A DNA stretch of 64,000 nt from Luteimonas yindakuii (GCF_004803715.2 NZ_CP039383.2:1860001-1924000), one strand, 5' to 3'; positions 25,763-35,796 are shown, counted from the first letter of the stretch. Program-made: numbers and translations. The notes: generated by a model from the sequence alone, not told the origin.

Positions 25763-26413
25763 ATGAGCTTTCGTATGGATACGAGCCTGCCTGCGCGGCT
25801 TCCACCCCGCTTCCTTCCGGCCCTAACTCTGCGTGCAGCGGCGGGTGCACTGTGCATCGCGCTTGCGGTGGGCGGTTGCGCCAGCAGCGGAGGCCTCGTC
25901 GACCGCACCCTGCAGACGGTCGGCCTCCGTGACACCGCGGCGCAAGGCCCGAAGCTGGTCGCGGTCGAGCTGATGGCCGGCGGCAACCTCAACGCCGGCA
26001 ACGGCCCGCGGGGACTCGCACTGGTAGTGAAGACCTACCAGTTGCGCGACACCCGTCGTTTCGAACAGGCCCCCTTCGAGGCCTTTCTCGACGAAGCCCG
26101 CGAACGCGCCGCGCTGGGCGAGGATCTCGTCGCTGTAAACGAAGTCGTGCTCGCACCCGGGCAACGCGAGGTGTTGCAGGAGCGGCTGGTCGACGATGCC
26201 ACGGTGCTGGGCGTGGTGGGCCTGTTCCAGGCACCTGCCGCCGGTCGCTGGCGGCTTGCGTTCGATCCGGAGGACCCGGGTGCGCGCCGCGACGGGATCC
26301 GCATCGGCCTGCATGCGTGCGCGATGACCACCTCCAGCACCGCGCTCACCACCCGGCTGCCCGGTGACGCCTCCAGCCTGGCGTCGGTGCGCTGCCAGCC
26401 ATCCGGGCGCTGA
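25763..26413 (+). CDS. tssJ: TssJ, T6SS outer-membrane lipoprotein
   Basis: About 216 aa with a signal peptide and lipobox VGGC (near residue 36). The mature part has the transthyretin-like fold pattern: VELMAGGNLNAGNGPRGLAL, VKTYQLRDTRRFEQAPFEAF, a charged loop, then VLAPGQREVLQERLVDDATVLGVVG-type strands. TssJ anchors the TssLM membrane complex to the outer membrane. The start is uncertain between ATG 25763 and ATG 25775. Its usual partner TssM is not in this window. Confidence 0.9.
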   Translation: MSFRMDTSLPARLPPRFLPALTLRAAAGALCIALAVGGCASSGGLVDRTLQTVGLRDTAAQGPKLVAVELMAGGNLNAGNGPRGLALVVKTYQLRDTRRFEQAPFEAFLDEARERAALGEDLVAVNEVVLAPGQREVLQERLVDDATVLGVVGLFQAPAAGRWRLAFDPEDPGARRDGIRIGLHACAMTTSSTALTTRLPGDASSLASVRCQPSGR

Positions 26414-26549
26414 CCGGGATTGCCGACCCCCGACGGGCTGGTTACTCTGCAGCAGGCGCCGAGCGCGCCACCATGCATGCGTCCGGCATGCCGCACCGAA
26501 GGAACGGCGCGAAGACGCATGGAGTTTCACCCCGCCAAAGGATTGCAGC

Positions 26550-27911
26550 GTGTCGCATGTCAGCCGGATGTCGAAGGTGTTCTGGGGCGAGGGCCTGTTT
26601 CTCCGGCCGCAGCATTTCCAGCGTCAGGATGCGTACCACGAAGCCCGCATCCAGGATCTCGCACGCAGCCTGCACCCGTACCCGTGGGGCGTTCGCAGGC
26701 TGAGGTTCGATCCGCAGAGCCTGGCCAACGGCAGCGTACGTGCACTCGAGCTCTCCGCCGTGTTTGCCGACGGCGAAACCTATGACGCGCCCGCACACGA
26801 CCAGTTGCCCGATGCGCTGTCGCTGTCCGGGCTGCCGGCGGGCGTGCAATCCACGACGATCCACCTCGGACTGCCGCTGTTGCGCGACCACGGCGGCAAC
26901 TGCGGCAACGGCCAGGACGACACCCAGGCGCGTTCGCCGCGTTATCGGCAGGCGGACCGCGCCACGCCCGACCTCTATACCGACGCCGCCGAAGCCGAAC
27001 TCGCCTATCTGCACAAGGTCGTGCGCCTGCTCACCGACGACCAGCCACGCGACGCCTACACCACCCTTCCGGTCGCGCGCGTGCGGCGTACGCCCACCGG
27101 TGGCTTCGAGTTCGACGACAGCTTCATGCCGCCGGCGTTGCACATGCAGGCCTCCGCGCCGCTCAACCTGCAACTGCGGCAGTTGCTGGATGCCCTGCAG
27201 GCGAAGGTGGACGCCCTCTACGGCCTGCATCGCGAACCATCGCAGAACATCATCGAGTTCCGCTCCGGCGACATCGCCTCGTTCTGGCTGCTGCACACCG
27301 CGTCGTCGGCGTATGCCGCGCTGTCGCACCTGTTCCGCAATGGCGACTTCCACCCCGAGCGACTGCACCAGGAGCTCCTTCGCCTCGCCGGCGCACTGCT
27401 GACCTTCACCAAGGCGTACGGTCTCGCCGACCTGCCGCACTACGACCACGCACGACCGGAAGACGGGTTCGGGCAGCTGTTCGCGATCATCCGTGAATTG
27501 CTCGACACGGTGATCTCCGCGCGCTATTTCCAGATCGCGCTGTCGGAGATCAAGCCGTCGTTCCACCTCGGCCGGATCGATTCGCAGCGCATCGACGACC
27601 ATTCCACGTTCTACCTCGGCGTGGGCGCGGACATGCCGGGCCAGGAACTTGTGCAGACCGTGCCGGTGCGGTTCAAGGTCGGCGCTCCCGACGACGTCGA
27701 GAAATGCGTGCTCTCCGCGCTCCCGGGCGTGAAGCTCGTGCACGCCGCACAGGTGCCGGCCGCGATCCCGGTGCGGCCGGGTAACCACTACTTCACCGTC
27801 GAGGCACGCGGCCCGCTGTACGAGCGGATGCTCAAGGCGCAGTCGATGATGATCTACGTGCCCGCGGGCATCCAGGAGCTCAAGCTCGAACTGATTGCGG
27901 TGGCGCCATGA
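26550..27911 (+). CDS. tssK: TssK, T6SS baseplate-to-membrane-complex adaptor
   Basis: About 453 aa. It has the diagnostic KVFWGEGLFLRPQHFQRQD at the N-terminus, then the shoulder and neck regions and a C-terminal head with FYLGVGADMPGQELVQTVP and VRPGNHYFTVEARGPLYERM. I favour the GTG at 26550, which has AAAGGA 8 bp upstream; ATG 26568 gives a protein six residues shorter. The stop overlaps the tssL start (ATGA). Confidence 0.95.
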   Translation: MSHVSRMSKVFWGEGLFLRPQHFQRQDAYHEARIQDLARSLHPYPWGVRRLRFDPQSLANGSVRALELSAVFADGETYDAPAHDQLPDALSLSGLPAGVQSTTIHLGLPLLRDHGGNCGNGQDDTQARSPRYRQADRATPDLYTDAAEAELAYLHKVVRLLTDDQPRDAYTTLPVARVRRTPTGGFEFDDSFMPPALHMQASAPLNLQLRQLLDALQAKVDALYGLHREPSQNIIEFRSGDIASFWLLHTASSAYAALSHLFRNGDFHPERLHQELLRLAGALLTFTKAYGLADLPHYDHARPEDGFGQLFAIIRELLDTVISARYFQIALSEIKPSFHLGRIDSQRIDDHSTFYLGVGADMPGQELVQTVPVRFKVGAPDDVEKCVLSALPGVKLVHAAQVPAAIPVRPGNHYFTVEARGPLYERMLKAQSMMIYVPAGIQELKLELIAVAP

Positions 27912-28696
27912 ACACGCTTCCTCCGGTCCCCGGCGCGATGCCCTCGCTGACGCCGCAGCACGCGGCAACGACGTCGACCACCGCGTCGGCGACTCCGCGC
28001 AGCCTGCTCGACCTGATGTCGGACGGCTTCTACCTGCTGGTACTGATCAAGCGCGGGCAGTTGCCGCAGGACACCGAAGCGTTCGTGCAGTCCATCCAGC
28101 GCTTCCTTGCCCAGGTCGAACGCGGCGCGGCACGGCTCGGGATCGCTTCCGAGGACGTGTATGCGGCGAAGTACGCATTCTGCGCCGCGGTCGACGAGGC
28201 GGTGCTGTCGCAGCCTTCGACACTGCGCGACAGCTGGGAACTCAACCCGCTGCAGTTGCGCCTGTTCGGCGAGCACCTGGCCGGAGAGCACTTCTTCGAC
28301 CGGCTGGACGAACTGCGTGCCCAGGGCGCAGTGCGGCTGCCCTCGCTTGAGGTCTACCACTACTGCCTGCTGCTCGGCTTCGAGGGCAAGTACCGGCTGG
28401 AGGGGCCCGAGAAGCTGGGCTACCTCACCGCCCGGCTCGGCGACGAAATCGTCTACCTCAAGGGCAAGCGCACCGGCTTCGCGCCGCACTGGCCGCCGCC
28501 CGACAACGTGCGCCACGCACTGCGCCGCGTGGTGCCGCTATGGGCTCCCGCCGTGGTGGTCGCGTGCTTCGGATTGATCGGCTGGTTCGGGTTGCGGGCA
28601 TGGAACGGCCAGCAGACCGAGCAACGCCTTGCCGCGTACAACCAGGTCGTGCAGATGCCCGAGCGCACGGCCCACATCACCATCACCCTGCCGTGA
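27908..28696 (+). CDS. tssL: TssL (DotU/IcmH type), T6SS inner-membrane protein
   Basis: A 262-aa C-tail-anchored protein: Pro/Thr-rich N-terminus, the helical cytosolic hook domain with SLLDLMSDGFYLLVLIKRG-type opening (LDLMSDGFYLLVLIKRGQ), FCAAVDEAVLSQP, and LFGEHLAGEHFFDRLDEL, then one membrane helix at about residues 215-235 and a short periplasmic tail. There is no OmpA-like peptidoglycan-binding domain. Its partner TssM is missing here; vgrG2 follows after 7 bp. Confidence 0.95.
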   Translation: MNTLPPVPGAMPSLTPQHAATTSTTASATPRSLLDLMSDGFYLLVLIKRGQLPQDTEAFVQSIQRFLAQVERGAARLGIASEDVYAAKYAFCAAVDEAVLSQPSTLRDSWELNPLQLRLFGEHLAGEHFFDRLDELRAQGAVRLPSLEVYHYCLLLGFEGKYRLEGPEKLGYLTARLGDEIVYLKGKRTGFAPHWPPPDNVRHALRRVVPLWAPAVVVACFGLIGWFGLRAWNGQQTEQRLAAYNQVVQMPERTAHITITLP

Positions 28697-28703
28697 GCCC
28701 CAT

Positions 28704-31250
28704 ATGGACATGCCCGCTCTGGCCCGGGAAGCGCTTGCCGCGCTCTCGGTACCGTCGCAACACGCCCGCCTTATCCAGCTGACCGCACCTGTCGACGGCC
28801 TGGTCGTCGAACGCTTCCATGGATCGGAAGCCGTGTGTGCTCCGTTCCGCTTCGAGGTGGACGTGCTCTCGACCTCGGCGTTCGTCGAACCCGGGGCACT
28901 GCTTGGCGAGACGATTTCGCTGCACCTGCGCCGTGCCGATGGCGGGATGCGCGACTGGCATGGACTGTGCGCGGAAGTCGCACCGCTGGGCGGCGATGGC
29001 GGCATGGCGCGATACCGCTTGACCCTTGTGCCATGGACCGAATGGTTGCGCCATCGCCGCAACGCACGCATCTTCCAGGACATGGACGTGCGCGCCGTCA
29101 TCGAAGCGCTGCTTGGCGAAGTGTCGTGCGCGGCATGGCGCTTCGATGTCACCCGCAGGCTCCCGGTGCATGCGATCACAACACAGTACCGTGAGAGCGA
29201 CTGGGACTTCCTCGTCCGCCTGCTCGCGGATTCCGGGCTTGCCTGGCGCTATGAACATGCGCAACGCGGGACCGACGCCGGCACCGACAGGAATGCCGGG
29301 CATACCCTGGTGATCTTCGATTCCGATGCGGAACTGCCGCGACCGCTGCGCTTGCGGTTCCACCGCGCCGATGCCAGCGAAGCGGAGGATTCGATCACCG
29401 CACTGGGCGAGCAACGCGAACTCGTCCCCAACCGGAGCGTGGTGGGAAGCTGGCACAGCGAGCGCGTGGAGGCCGTCAGTGGCGAGGCCACCGGTGCCCA
29501 CAACGAAGCGACCCCCGCACTCGAGATCTTCGTGCAGCCGCGCGCCGGGCGCTTCGCCGACGCGGCGCATGCCAGCGACGAGGCGACGTTCCGGCTTGAC
29601 GCCGCGCGTCTGCGTGGATGGAGGCTCGATGGGGCCGGCACCGCCCGGACACTCGCGGCCGGACATCCCATCACGATTGGCCAGCACCCTCGTCACGAGG
29701 GTGCCACGCTGACGCCGCTGGCGGTCGAGCATGTCGGCGCCAACAATCTCGGCTCGGGCATCACCGCCCTGCTCGCGCGACCCGATCTCGAGCAAGGAAG
29801 CTACCGCAACCGCTTCATCGCCACGCCCGTGGAGGTCCCTGTCGCGCCGCTGCCGGGCGACCGGCCGCGTGTCCACGGGCCGCAGACCGCACGCGTCGTC
29901 GGCCTGCCCGAGGCGGCGGTCACCCCGAACCGCGACCACCAGGTGCGCATCCAGTTCGCATGGCAACGCGGCGAGCGCCCGAACCCCGGCGGCCTGTCTG
30001 CAGAGTCGCACGCGCCCGGTGACCACACTTCGGGCACCTGGGTCCCCGTAGCCGAATGGCTGGCTGGTCCGAACTGGGGCAGCCACTTCCTGCCGCGAAT
30101 CGGCGCCGAAGTGCTGGTCGAGTTCCTGCACGGCGACATCGACCAGCCGCGCATCACGGGCCAGCTCTACAACGGCGAAGCGGGACTGCCGTTCGCCGCC
30201 GGCATCGATGGCTCGACCAACCACCGGGGCACGCTGAGCGGCTTGCACACGCAGGGTCATGACGGCGATGGCACACAGCAGTGGGTGATCGACGACACCC
30301 CCGGGCAACTGCGTACCCGCCTGCACACCACGCTGGCCGACAGCCGGCTGGAACTCGGCTATCTGATCGCGCACGGCGATCAGCACCGCGGCGCGCTGCG
30401 GGGGCAAGGTGTGGAGCTGGCCACTGCAGGCTGGGGCAACGTGCACGCGGCGCAGGGGCTGCTGCTGTCCACCACAGCCCGCCCGGATGGCGCGTCAACC
30501 CAGATGGACATGGCCGAGTCAGTGACGCAACTGAAGGGCGCCGAGCGCACCGCCGAGGCCCTGCACGACACCATGTGCCAGCAGGAGGTGCCGGGGCTTG
30601 AGGCCAACGGACGGCTCGTCGCGATGCGCGAGGCCGTGGATCCCGAGGTCGACTGCGCCTATCGCGCCGACGTGGCCGGGCAATCCGCGATGAAACCCGC
30701 CGCGGGCGGCCGCGAACCCGGAGACGCGCCGGTGGAACGATTCGCCGATGCCAGAGTCATCGCGGAATCACCGGAATCGATTGCTTTCGTGACCCCGAAG
30801 AGCGCCATCGCGTACGCCGGTGGCGCAATGCACCTCACCGTGCAGGACGACGCCCACGTCGCCGCAGGCCACACCGTCTCCTGGGTCAGCGGCCAGCACA
30901 CCGCGCTTTACGCGCATGCAGGCCCAATCCGGGCGATTGCCGCCAATGGACCGGTGAGCCTGCAGGCACACACCGGGGAACTCGAAGTACTGGCCGACCA
31001 GTCAGTCACCCTAACTGCGACCGACGATCGCATCGACGTCCTCGCGCAGCAGAAGATCGTGCTGCAGGCGGGGCATTCACGCGTGGTGCTGGAGGGCGGC
31101 GACATCACGTTCGAATGCCCCGGCGAGTTCACGGTGAAGGCGAGCCAGCATCCTTTTCGGGGTGGGGAAAGCGTCGCTCCGGGGATCGAATCCCTCCCTC
31201 AGGGGACCGTCAGCACAACGAGTCCAAGGAAGTTCTCTTTCTCGCGCTAA
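28704..31250 (+). CDS. vgrG: VgrG2, T6SS spike protein
   Basis: An 848-aa VgrG with gp27-like hub, OB-fold segment (TPNRDHQVRIQFAWQRGER, then FLPRIGAEVLVEFLHGDIDQPRITG) and a shorter DUF2345 beta-helix tail (about residues 660-820, QHTALYAHAGPIRAIAANG). Its middle is related to VgrG1 but the proteins differ throughout. The start at ATG 28704 follows tssL by 7 bp. It precedes a cell-wall effector gene, so it is the probable carrier of that toxin. Confidence 0.95.
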   Translation: MDMPALAREALAALSVPSQHARLIQLTAPVDGLVVERFHGSEAVCAPFRFEVDVLSTSAFVEPGALLGETISLHLRRADGGMRDWHGLCAEVAPLGGDGGMARYRLTLVPWTEWLRHRRNARIFQDMDVRAVIEALLGEVSCAAWRFDVTRRLPVHAITTQYRESDWDFLVRLLADSGLAWRYEHAQRGTDAGTDRNAGHTLVIFDSDAELPRPLRLRFHRADASEAEDSITALGEQRELVPNRSVVGSWHSERVEAVSGEATGAHNEATPALEIFVQPRAGRFADAAHASDEATFRLDAARLRGWRLDGAGTARTLAAGHPITIGQHPRHEGATLTPLAVEHVGANNLGSGITALLARPDLEQGSYRNRFIATPVEVPVAPLPGDRPRVHGPQTARVVGLPEAAVTPNRDHQVRIQFAWQRGERPNPGGLSAESHAPGDHTSGTWVPVAEWLAGPNWGSHFLPRIGAEVLVEFLHGDIDQPRITGQLYNGEAGLPFAAGIDGSTNHRGTLSGLHTQGHDGDGTQQWVIDDTPGQLRTRLHTTLADSRLELGYLIAHGDQHRGALRGQGVELATAGWGNVHAAQGLLLSTTARPDGASTQMDMAESVTQLKGAERTAEALHDTMCQQEVPGLEANGRLVAMREAVDPEVDCAYRADVAGQSAMKPAAGGREPGDAPVERFADARVIAESPESIAFVTPKSAIAYAGGAMHLTVQDDAHVAAGHTVSWVSGQHTALYAHAGPIRAIAANGPVSLQAHTGELEVLADQSVTLTATDDRIDVLAQQKIVLQAGHSRVVLEGGDITFECPGEFTVKASQHPFRGGESVAPGIESLPQGTVSTTSPRKFSFSR

Positions 31251-31260
31251 GGATCTGCGA

Positions 31261-33524
31261 ATGCTCATCAGCCCGCCGTTTCTTCCACCTCGCGGCGCGA
31301 CGCAAGACGATGCCGCCTATCTAAATGCCGCCATGCCCCTCGCGGACCACGGTCGCTTCCCCGTCAGCAACAAACTGTCCTGGCACGGCGGCTTGCACCT
31401 GCTGGCACCGCGGCGCGGCAATGGCCGGGAACCGGTGCGCGCCATCGCCGATGGCACCGTCGTCTACGCCCGTCAACCCACGGCACGTCCCCCAACCCGG
31501 AACAGGCCAACGCGCACGCACTTGGTTACAACGGCTGGAGCGACGATGGCTGCGTGGTCATCCGCCACGACACCACCATCGGCAGCAACGGCGATGCCGA
31601 AACCGAAGTGCGCTTCTACTCCATCTACATGCACCTCAACGACATCCGCAGTGCCAACGTCGTCGAAGGGCAGCTGATCCACCGCAAGACCGAACTTGGC
31701 ACCGCAGGCATGTTCGAGGGCAGCGCCAACCTCATCCACTTCGAAATCGTCTGTGACGACGCCAACCTGCAACGGCTGATCGGCCGCAATGTCGGCGTTC
31801 TCGACCTCAATGCCGACGGACGCACCGACGCGGTGTTCGGCGAGATGTACTTCAGGCTTCCCGCAGGTGCCTTTATCTATTCCGACCGGCCCGCATTGAA
31901 CCAGCCCACCGGCACCGGCGGCGAGGCATTGGGCGACGCCCTGCTCGTCGGAATCCGCTATGAGCGCGGCAATGCCCAAGTCACCACCTACCGCGCCGAT
32001 GGCGCGCCATTGGGCGCATCGCTGACAGAAGACAATGCCGAGTACGACCTGTATCGCAACTCTGGTCGGATCGTCGAAGCCTATCGGGCAGCACGCGCAC
32101 CGCAGGTGCCGGCGCACAGTGCCACGTACGAATTGCTGCGGTTCGGTCGCATCCTGGGCCCGGATGCGCTGACCCCGACCAATACCCCGCACTGGCGGCA
32201 GATTCGCACGCGCACCGGCCAGGGCTGGACCAACCTCAACGCGACAGGCGTGACCAAATACAGCGACGCCGACGCCCCGCACTGGGTTGGCTGGCATCTA
32301 CTGCAGGACTACGATGACCACGACAGTCGCTGCGATGTTGCACCTGTCCGCCGCGTGCTGGACGAGGACGCCGATGGCATCAACACTCGTTCCGAAGCCG
32401 ATCGGCGGCTGATGAATGCGGCCATCCAGCCGTTACTGCGTGGCCTCGTATGCAAATTCCCGACCGAATGGCAGCGCACCGGCCTAGCAGCCCGTTGGAA
32501 CTGGCTGACCACGGAGGGTCCGAACGAGACCGGCGGCGGTCGACCCACTCTGGGAGGTAACACCCACTTGTCGCAGGCCGACTTCTCCGAGTTCCAGCGA
32601 CATGCTGAAGCTTTGGCGTTCTGGGAAGACGCAAAGCTGGAAGGTATCGGGCCGACACACTGGCACTTCCATCCGATGAAATTCATCGAACATTTCAGGA
32701 AGTGCGGGTGGTTGAGCAGAAGTGATCTTGCAAGGATATACACAAGCACCAGCGAACGCATCCGCGAGACGTATCGTGTATCTCTAAACCGCGTCGCGAG
32801 GAAATACTTCTATTCAAGCAACCTTGTCAGGTTAAGCCACTTCATCGGTCAGGGCGCCATCGAGTCCACCTCTCTACGGTCGATGCAGGAAGCAAGTATG
32901 ACCGGACGGATCGACGGTGAGAACTTCTACGGTCAGGCGATAAATCAGGATTCTCGCACCAGCGAAAATCAAGCCGGACATTGGTACGGCGCCATACCAC
33001 CAGAAGACGACGCCTGGTTCCGCTCAACAAAATACAATAGCAGGGGACAGCGCATAGCCAGTTCTTACAACTGGCGCAACGGAAATCTGGGGGATCCGCA
33101 CGCACAACAATATCGAGGGAGGGGATTCAAGCAGCTAACCGGCTTGATCAATTACTCCAGATACTGGATGTATCGAGGGTGGCTTGACCCGGAAAGCTTC
33201 GACAACCGTTGGTGGGAAGACCCACAGTATAGAGCTAGAGATGCGGCGAGAATGGCACTTCGCCCACCTCGCATAGATGATCCGCAAAGGGCTACTGAAA
33301 CCGCGTATAACTGTATCGACACCGGCGGGTGGTATCTAGGGGCAGAACGTCCAGACACACTGAGAGAAGTTGACCTCGACAGCAATGACGTTGCATCTAC
33401 CCCGGCAGAGCGAGCTACAGAACGAAACATTTCATACGCCGTAACGCGAGCCATCAACGGAGGGGGAATTCAACGGGATGATCGTCTTCGTGAAACCAGA
33501 TCTGCAAAAGAGATCTTGTTATGA
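31261..33524 (+). pseudogene. Cell-wall-degrading T6SS effector (M23-like + GH19-like domains), frameshifted
   Basis: One gene in two frames. From ATG 31261 (AAGGA upstream) the frame reads about 75 codons of an M23/LytM-like domain (NKLSWHGGLHLLAP, VRAIADGTVVYARQPT). It then continues in another frame as NPEQANAHALGYNGW, SIYMHLNDI, LIHFEIV and a long C-terminal part. That part has a GH19/lysozyme-like pattern (FIGQGAIESTSLRSMQE with a likely acid Glu, then YRGRGFKQLTGLINYSRYW). Restoring one C in the C5 run at 31489-31493 joins the frames exactly. The M23 zinc ligands look degraded, so activity would rest on the GH19-like part. It could be a real null, a phase-variable site or a sequencing error. 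Confidence 0.8.
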
Positions 33525-34207
33525 AAATATCACTAATCATATGCTGCATGCCTCTAATAGCATGCGGGCAAGCGCTCCCCACTGCAACAGATAGCGGAGC
33601 TGATCAAGAGCGGGAAAATTCGCCTCAATATTCAGTCGGAAAAGACCGAAAAAGCATCAATATTCTATACCAAGGAAATACGAGGAATTGCCGAGCTGAC
33701 AGTGAAGTAGCAGGCGCGACGCCAAGCTTCGACGGATCCGCCATAATTGTCTCCCATGACGGCTACATCCCGGTTCACGATCTTTTCAGGTGCGGCCAAG
33801 ATCCAGTATCTGTTAGGAGAACTCCAGCGGAAGCGGGGATCCTTTCGGATATCAACCTCAACTACAAAATATACATCGCGCTGCTTCCAGTAACGACCCA
33901 GCCAATCTCGTACTTGGCCACAGTATCAAATCTTGGTTCGGATAAGAATCTTGTTTCACTTCCTGGAGCATATATCGCAGACTCCTCCGTCACTGAGACG
34001 TCGCAGCGCGCATTCGTGTACTCCGATGATGGAGAGTCGCCTCCCAAGATATCCAGAGACGGGCGCTATGTTGCTGTGGATGGGCAAGTAGACTGTTCAG
34101 ACGATGCATACCCAGGGGTTTGGGATATCCAAGAGAACAAGAAAGTAGAACGACAAGGCAATACACCAGAAGAAAGTTGCCTAGACCTTTTCTACGATAC
34201 ATTTTAG
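33521..34207 (+). CDS. Putative immunity lipoprotein for the vgrG2-linked effector
   Basis: A 228-aa protein with a short signal peptide and lipobox LIAC (Cys 15), otherwise no family I recognise. The mature part is probably beta-rich, with repeated strands such as FDGSAIIVSHDGYIPVHD and ISRDGRYVAVDGQVD. The start overlaps the effector stop (ATGA), the classic effector-immunity arrangement, and a lipoprotein is in the right compartment to block a peptidoglycan hydrolase. Codon use is clearly more AT-rich than in the T6SS core genes. Confidence 0.65.
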   Translation: MKISLIICCMPLIACGQALPTATDSGADQERENSPQYSVGKDRKSINILYQGNTRNCRADSEVAGATPSFDGSAIIVSHDGYIPVHDLFRCGQDPVSVRRTPAEAGILSDINLNYKIYIALLPVTTQPISYLATVSNLGSDKNLVSLPGAYIADSSVTETSQRAFVYSDDGESPPKISRDGRYVAVDGQVDCSDDAYPGVWDIQENKKVERQGNTPEESCLDLFYDTF

Positions 34208-34303
34208 TGCAGACCATGGCCTCATCCATCCGATTACAGGGTGGGCGTCGCACATGACACGAGAAGGTCGGCAGAAACTTATCCTTCAATCGTGTTATTG
34301 GCG

Positions 34304-34777
34304 ATGAACCCCAGGCCCGTCGTCACTCTTTCTGTCTTGGCCTTCCTTATCGCACTTCGCACTGTTTGCGCTTTGGACGACACTTTCGCCAGCTCATTTC
34401 GCGTCACAACTGATCATTTCTCCTATATTCGTGGCGGAGTGGATATTCACATTAGCCTTGAGTCTACGATGAGCATGTGGAGAGTGAACTGTGCTCGAAC
34501 GAGAGCCGTAGTCTGGGGACGAGACTGGAGCAAGGTACAGCTGGGAGACCCACCCGTCTCAAGGGTTTATCTGATTGATCTTGTAGGCGACAAGATCGTA
34601 GACCAATTCACAGTTACCAGCGGTCCCTACGAAGCGGTCTTCAGCAAGGACCAAAAGCTTGCAAGGGTTGACCACACCGTTCTTGATCAAGCATCCGGTA
34701 GCAGGATCGGCATGACTGAAGACGTTTACTTTGAGGTCGAGTCGTGCCCCGCGTTTGCCGGCAAGCGGTCGGACTAG
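34304..34777 (+). CDS. Unknown exported protein in the immunity region
   Basis: A 157-aa protein with a signal peptide (MNPRPVVTLSVLAFLIALRT, cleavage near VCALD). The mature part is beta-rich with three cysteines (WRVNCARTRAVVWGRDWSKV, EVESC). I do not recognise a family. The start at 34304 is preferred because it begins the signal peptide; an upstream start at 34241 would bury it. It lies between an immunity gene and a vgrG remnant, so it may be another orphan immunity protein. Confidence 0.55.
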   Translation: MNPRPVVTLSVLAFLIALRTVCALDDTFASSFRVTTDHFSYIRGGVDIHISLESTMSMWRVNCARTRAVVWGRDWSKVQLGDPPVSRVYLIDLVGDKIVDQFTVTSGPYEAVFSKDQKLARVDHTVLDQASGSRIGMTEDVYFEVESCPAFAGKRSD

Positions 34778-34784
34778 AAAAGCT

Positions 34785-35065
34785 GCCGCTGCCGGGCGAA
34801 CACGTCGCGTTCAGTAGCCTCGGCACCGGCATCACCGCCCTGCTCGCCGTGTTCGAGCTTGAGCACGGCCGCTACGCAACCGCTGGGCGCCGTGTCGGCG
34901 GACGTGACGCTCATGCCGTGCCATGTAATGTCCCGCGGGTGCACGGGCGCGGACCGTGCGCGTGGAAGGCCTGTCGGATCCGGCAGTAAGCCGTAATAAC
35001 CGTGCGCAACCGTCATGTGCGCGTCCAGTCCACTTCGGTGAGGCGCAGGCTTCCTGGGGTAAGTA
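34785..35065 (+). pseudogene. vgrG remnant (OB-fold region)
   Basis: Translated pieces in different frames match the middle of VgrG2: SLGTGITALLAVFELEHGRY (VgrG2 has NLGSGITALLARPDLEQGSY), then PRVHG, then VRVEGLSDPAVSRN (VgrG2 VVGLPEAAVTPN), then RNRHVRVQ (NRDHQVRIQ). Order and spacing are conserved but there are several frameshifts and no start or end. This indicates an earlier vgrG copy, or a duplication of vgrG2, next to which the downstream effector remnants once stood. Confidence 0.75.
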
Positions 35066-35160
35066 CAATGGGTGCTATCTCTGCTGCATTCATCTCTACC
35101 TCGCCTGACGTGATGTTCGACGTCGCAGATACGCGTTGGCCAACTCTTTAGCGCAACGAT

Positions 35161-35796
35161 ATGAATCAGATCACGAGCGCTGTCCTGTTCGTAGCGATAC
35201 CTTCTTGTTTGCATGCGTGTGCTGGAGCGATGGCGACCGAGGTGCCGGCACCTTCTTGTCGCGACTTCATCGGAGAACTTGAAGCCACGGAACGACCAGC
35301 GCTGCTGGAATACGATATCGAGCATCTGCTCAGCTTGAAGCCAGAGAATTACACAGACGCCTACGGCGCCATCCAGCCCTTGATGTCGGGCTGCATCCCC
35401 GGGGACATTGATTCCGCACGTCCCGAGGACATCAAGGCCCCTTGGGGTGGGAGGCCCTACGTCGATGTGGCCGCGGGCGTCATGGATGACATCCCGTGGA
35501 TACAGTTTGTCTATCCGGCAATCGGCGAAGCCGGCCCTGGATTGGCCTCGAGCATCGTGTTCTATGGGCAGGACGCGAAGCCACGCTCTACGCATCTCGT
35601 CAGCGCGTACTACGCGTGGGAGAACGCGACCACGCTGCGCTCCACTCTCTCGTCCGGCACCATCCAAGGCTGCACACAGCACATCGAGCATTTTTCGTAC
35701 AACAAGAATGGCGATATGGCAGAGGCGCTGGACCGTCCGATCCGATCGGGGTGCGAGTCGTCGTCCTCGAGGTACCCGACAGACGACACCCGATAA
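35161..35796 (+). CDS. Unknown exported protein, possible orphan immunity protein
   Basis: A 211-aa protein with a signal peptide (about residues 1-21, ending LHACAGAMA; ACAG may be a lipobox). The mature part contains SCRDFIGELEATERPALLEYD, a DIPWIQFVYPAIGEAGPGLAS block and a C-terminal cysteine. No family recognised. A decayed paralogue is present at 37832-38029. It has no obvious toxin partner left: a vgrG remnant precedes it and a toxin remnant follows. Confidence 0.6.
   Translation: MNQITSAVLFVAIPSCLHACAGAMATEVPAPSCRDFIGELEATERPALLEYDIEHLLSLKPENYTDAYGAIQPLMSGCIPGDIDSARPEDIKAPWGGRPYVDVAAGVMDDIPWIQFVYPAIGEAGPGLASSIVFYGQDAKPRSTHLVSAYYAWENATTLRSTLSSGTIQGCTQHIEHFSYNKNGDMAEALDRPIRSGCESSSSRYPTDDTR

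Noticed and set aside
30281..30601. Small open frames inside vgrG2
   Set aside because: They are off-frame shadows in GC-rich DNA without start signals or neighbours that would support them.
34241..34303. Upstream start for the 34304 gene
   Set aside because: It would place 21 polar residues before a clear signal peptide; ATG 34304 is more sensible.
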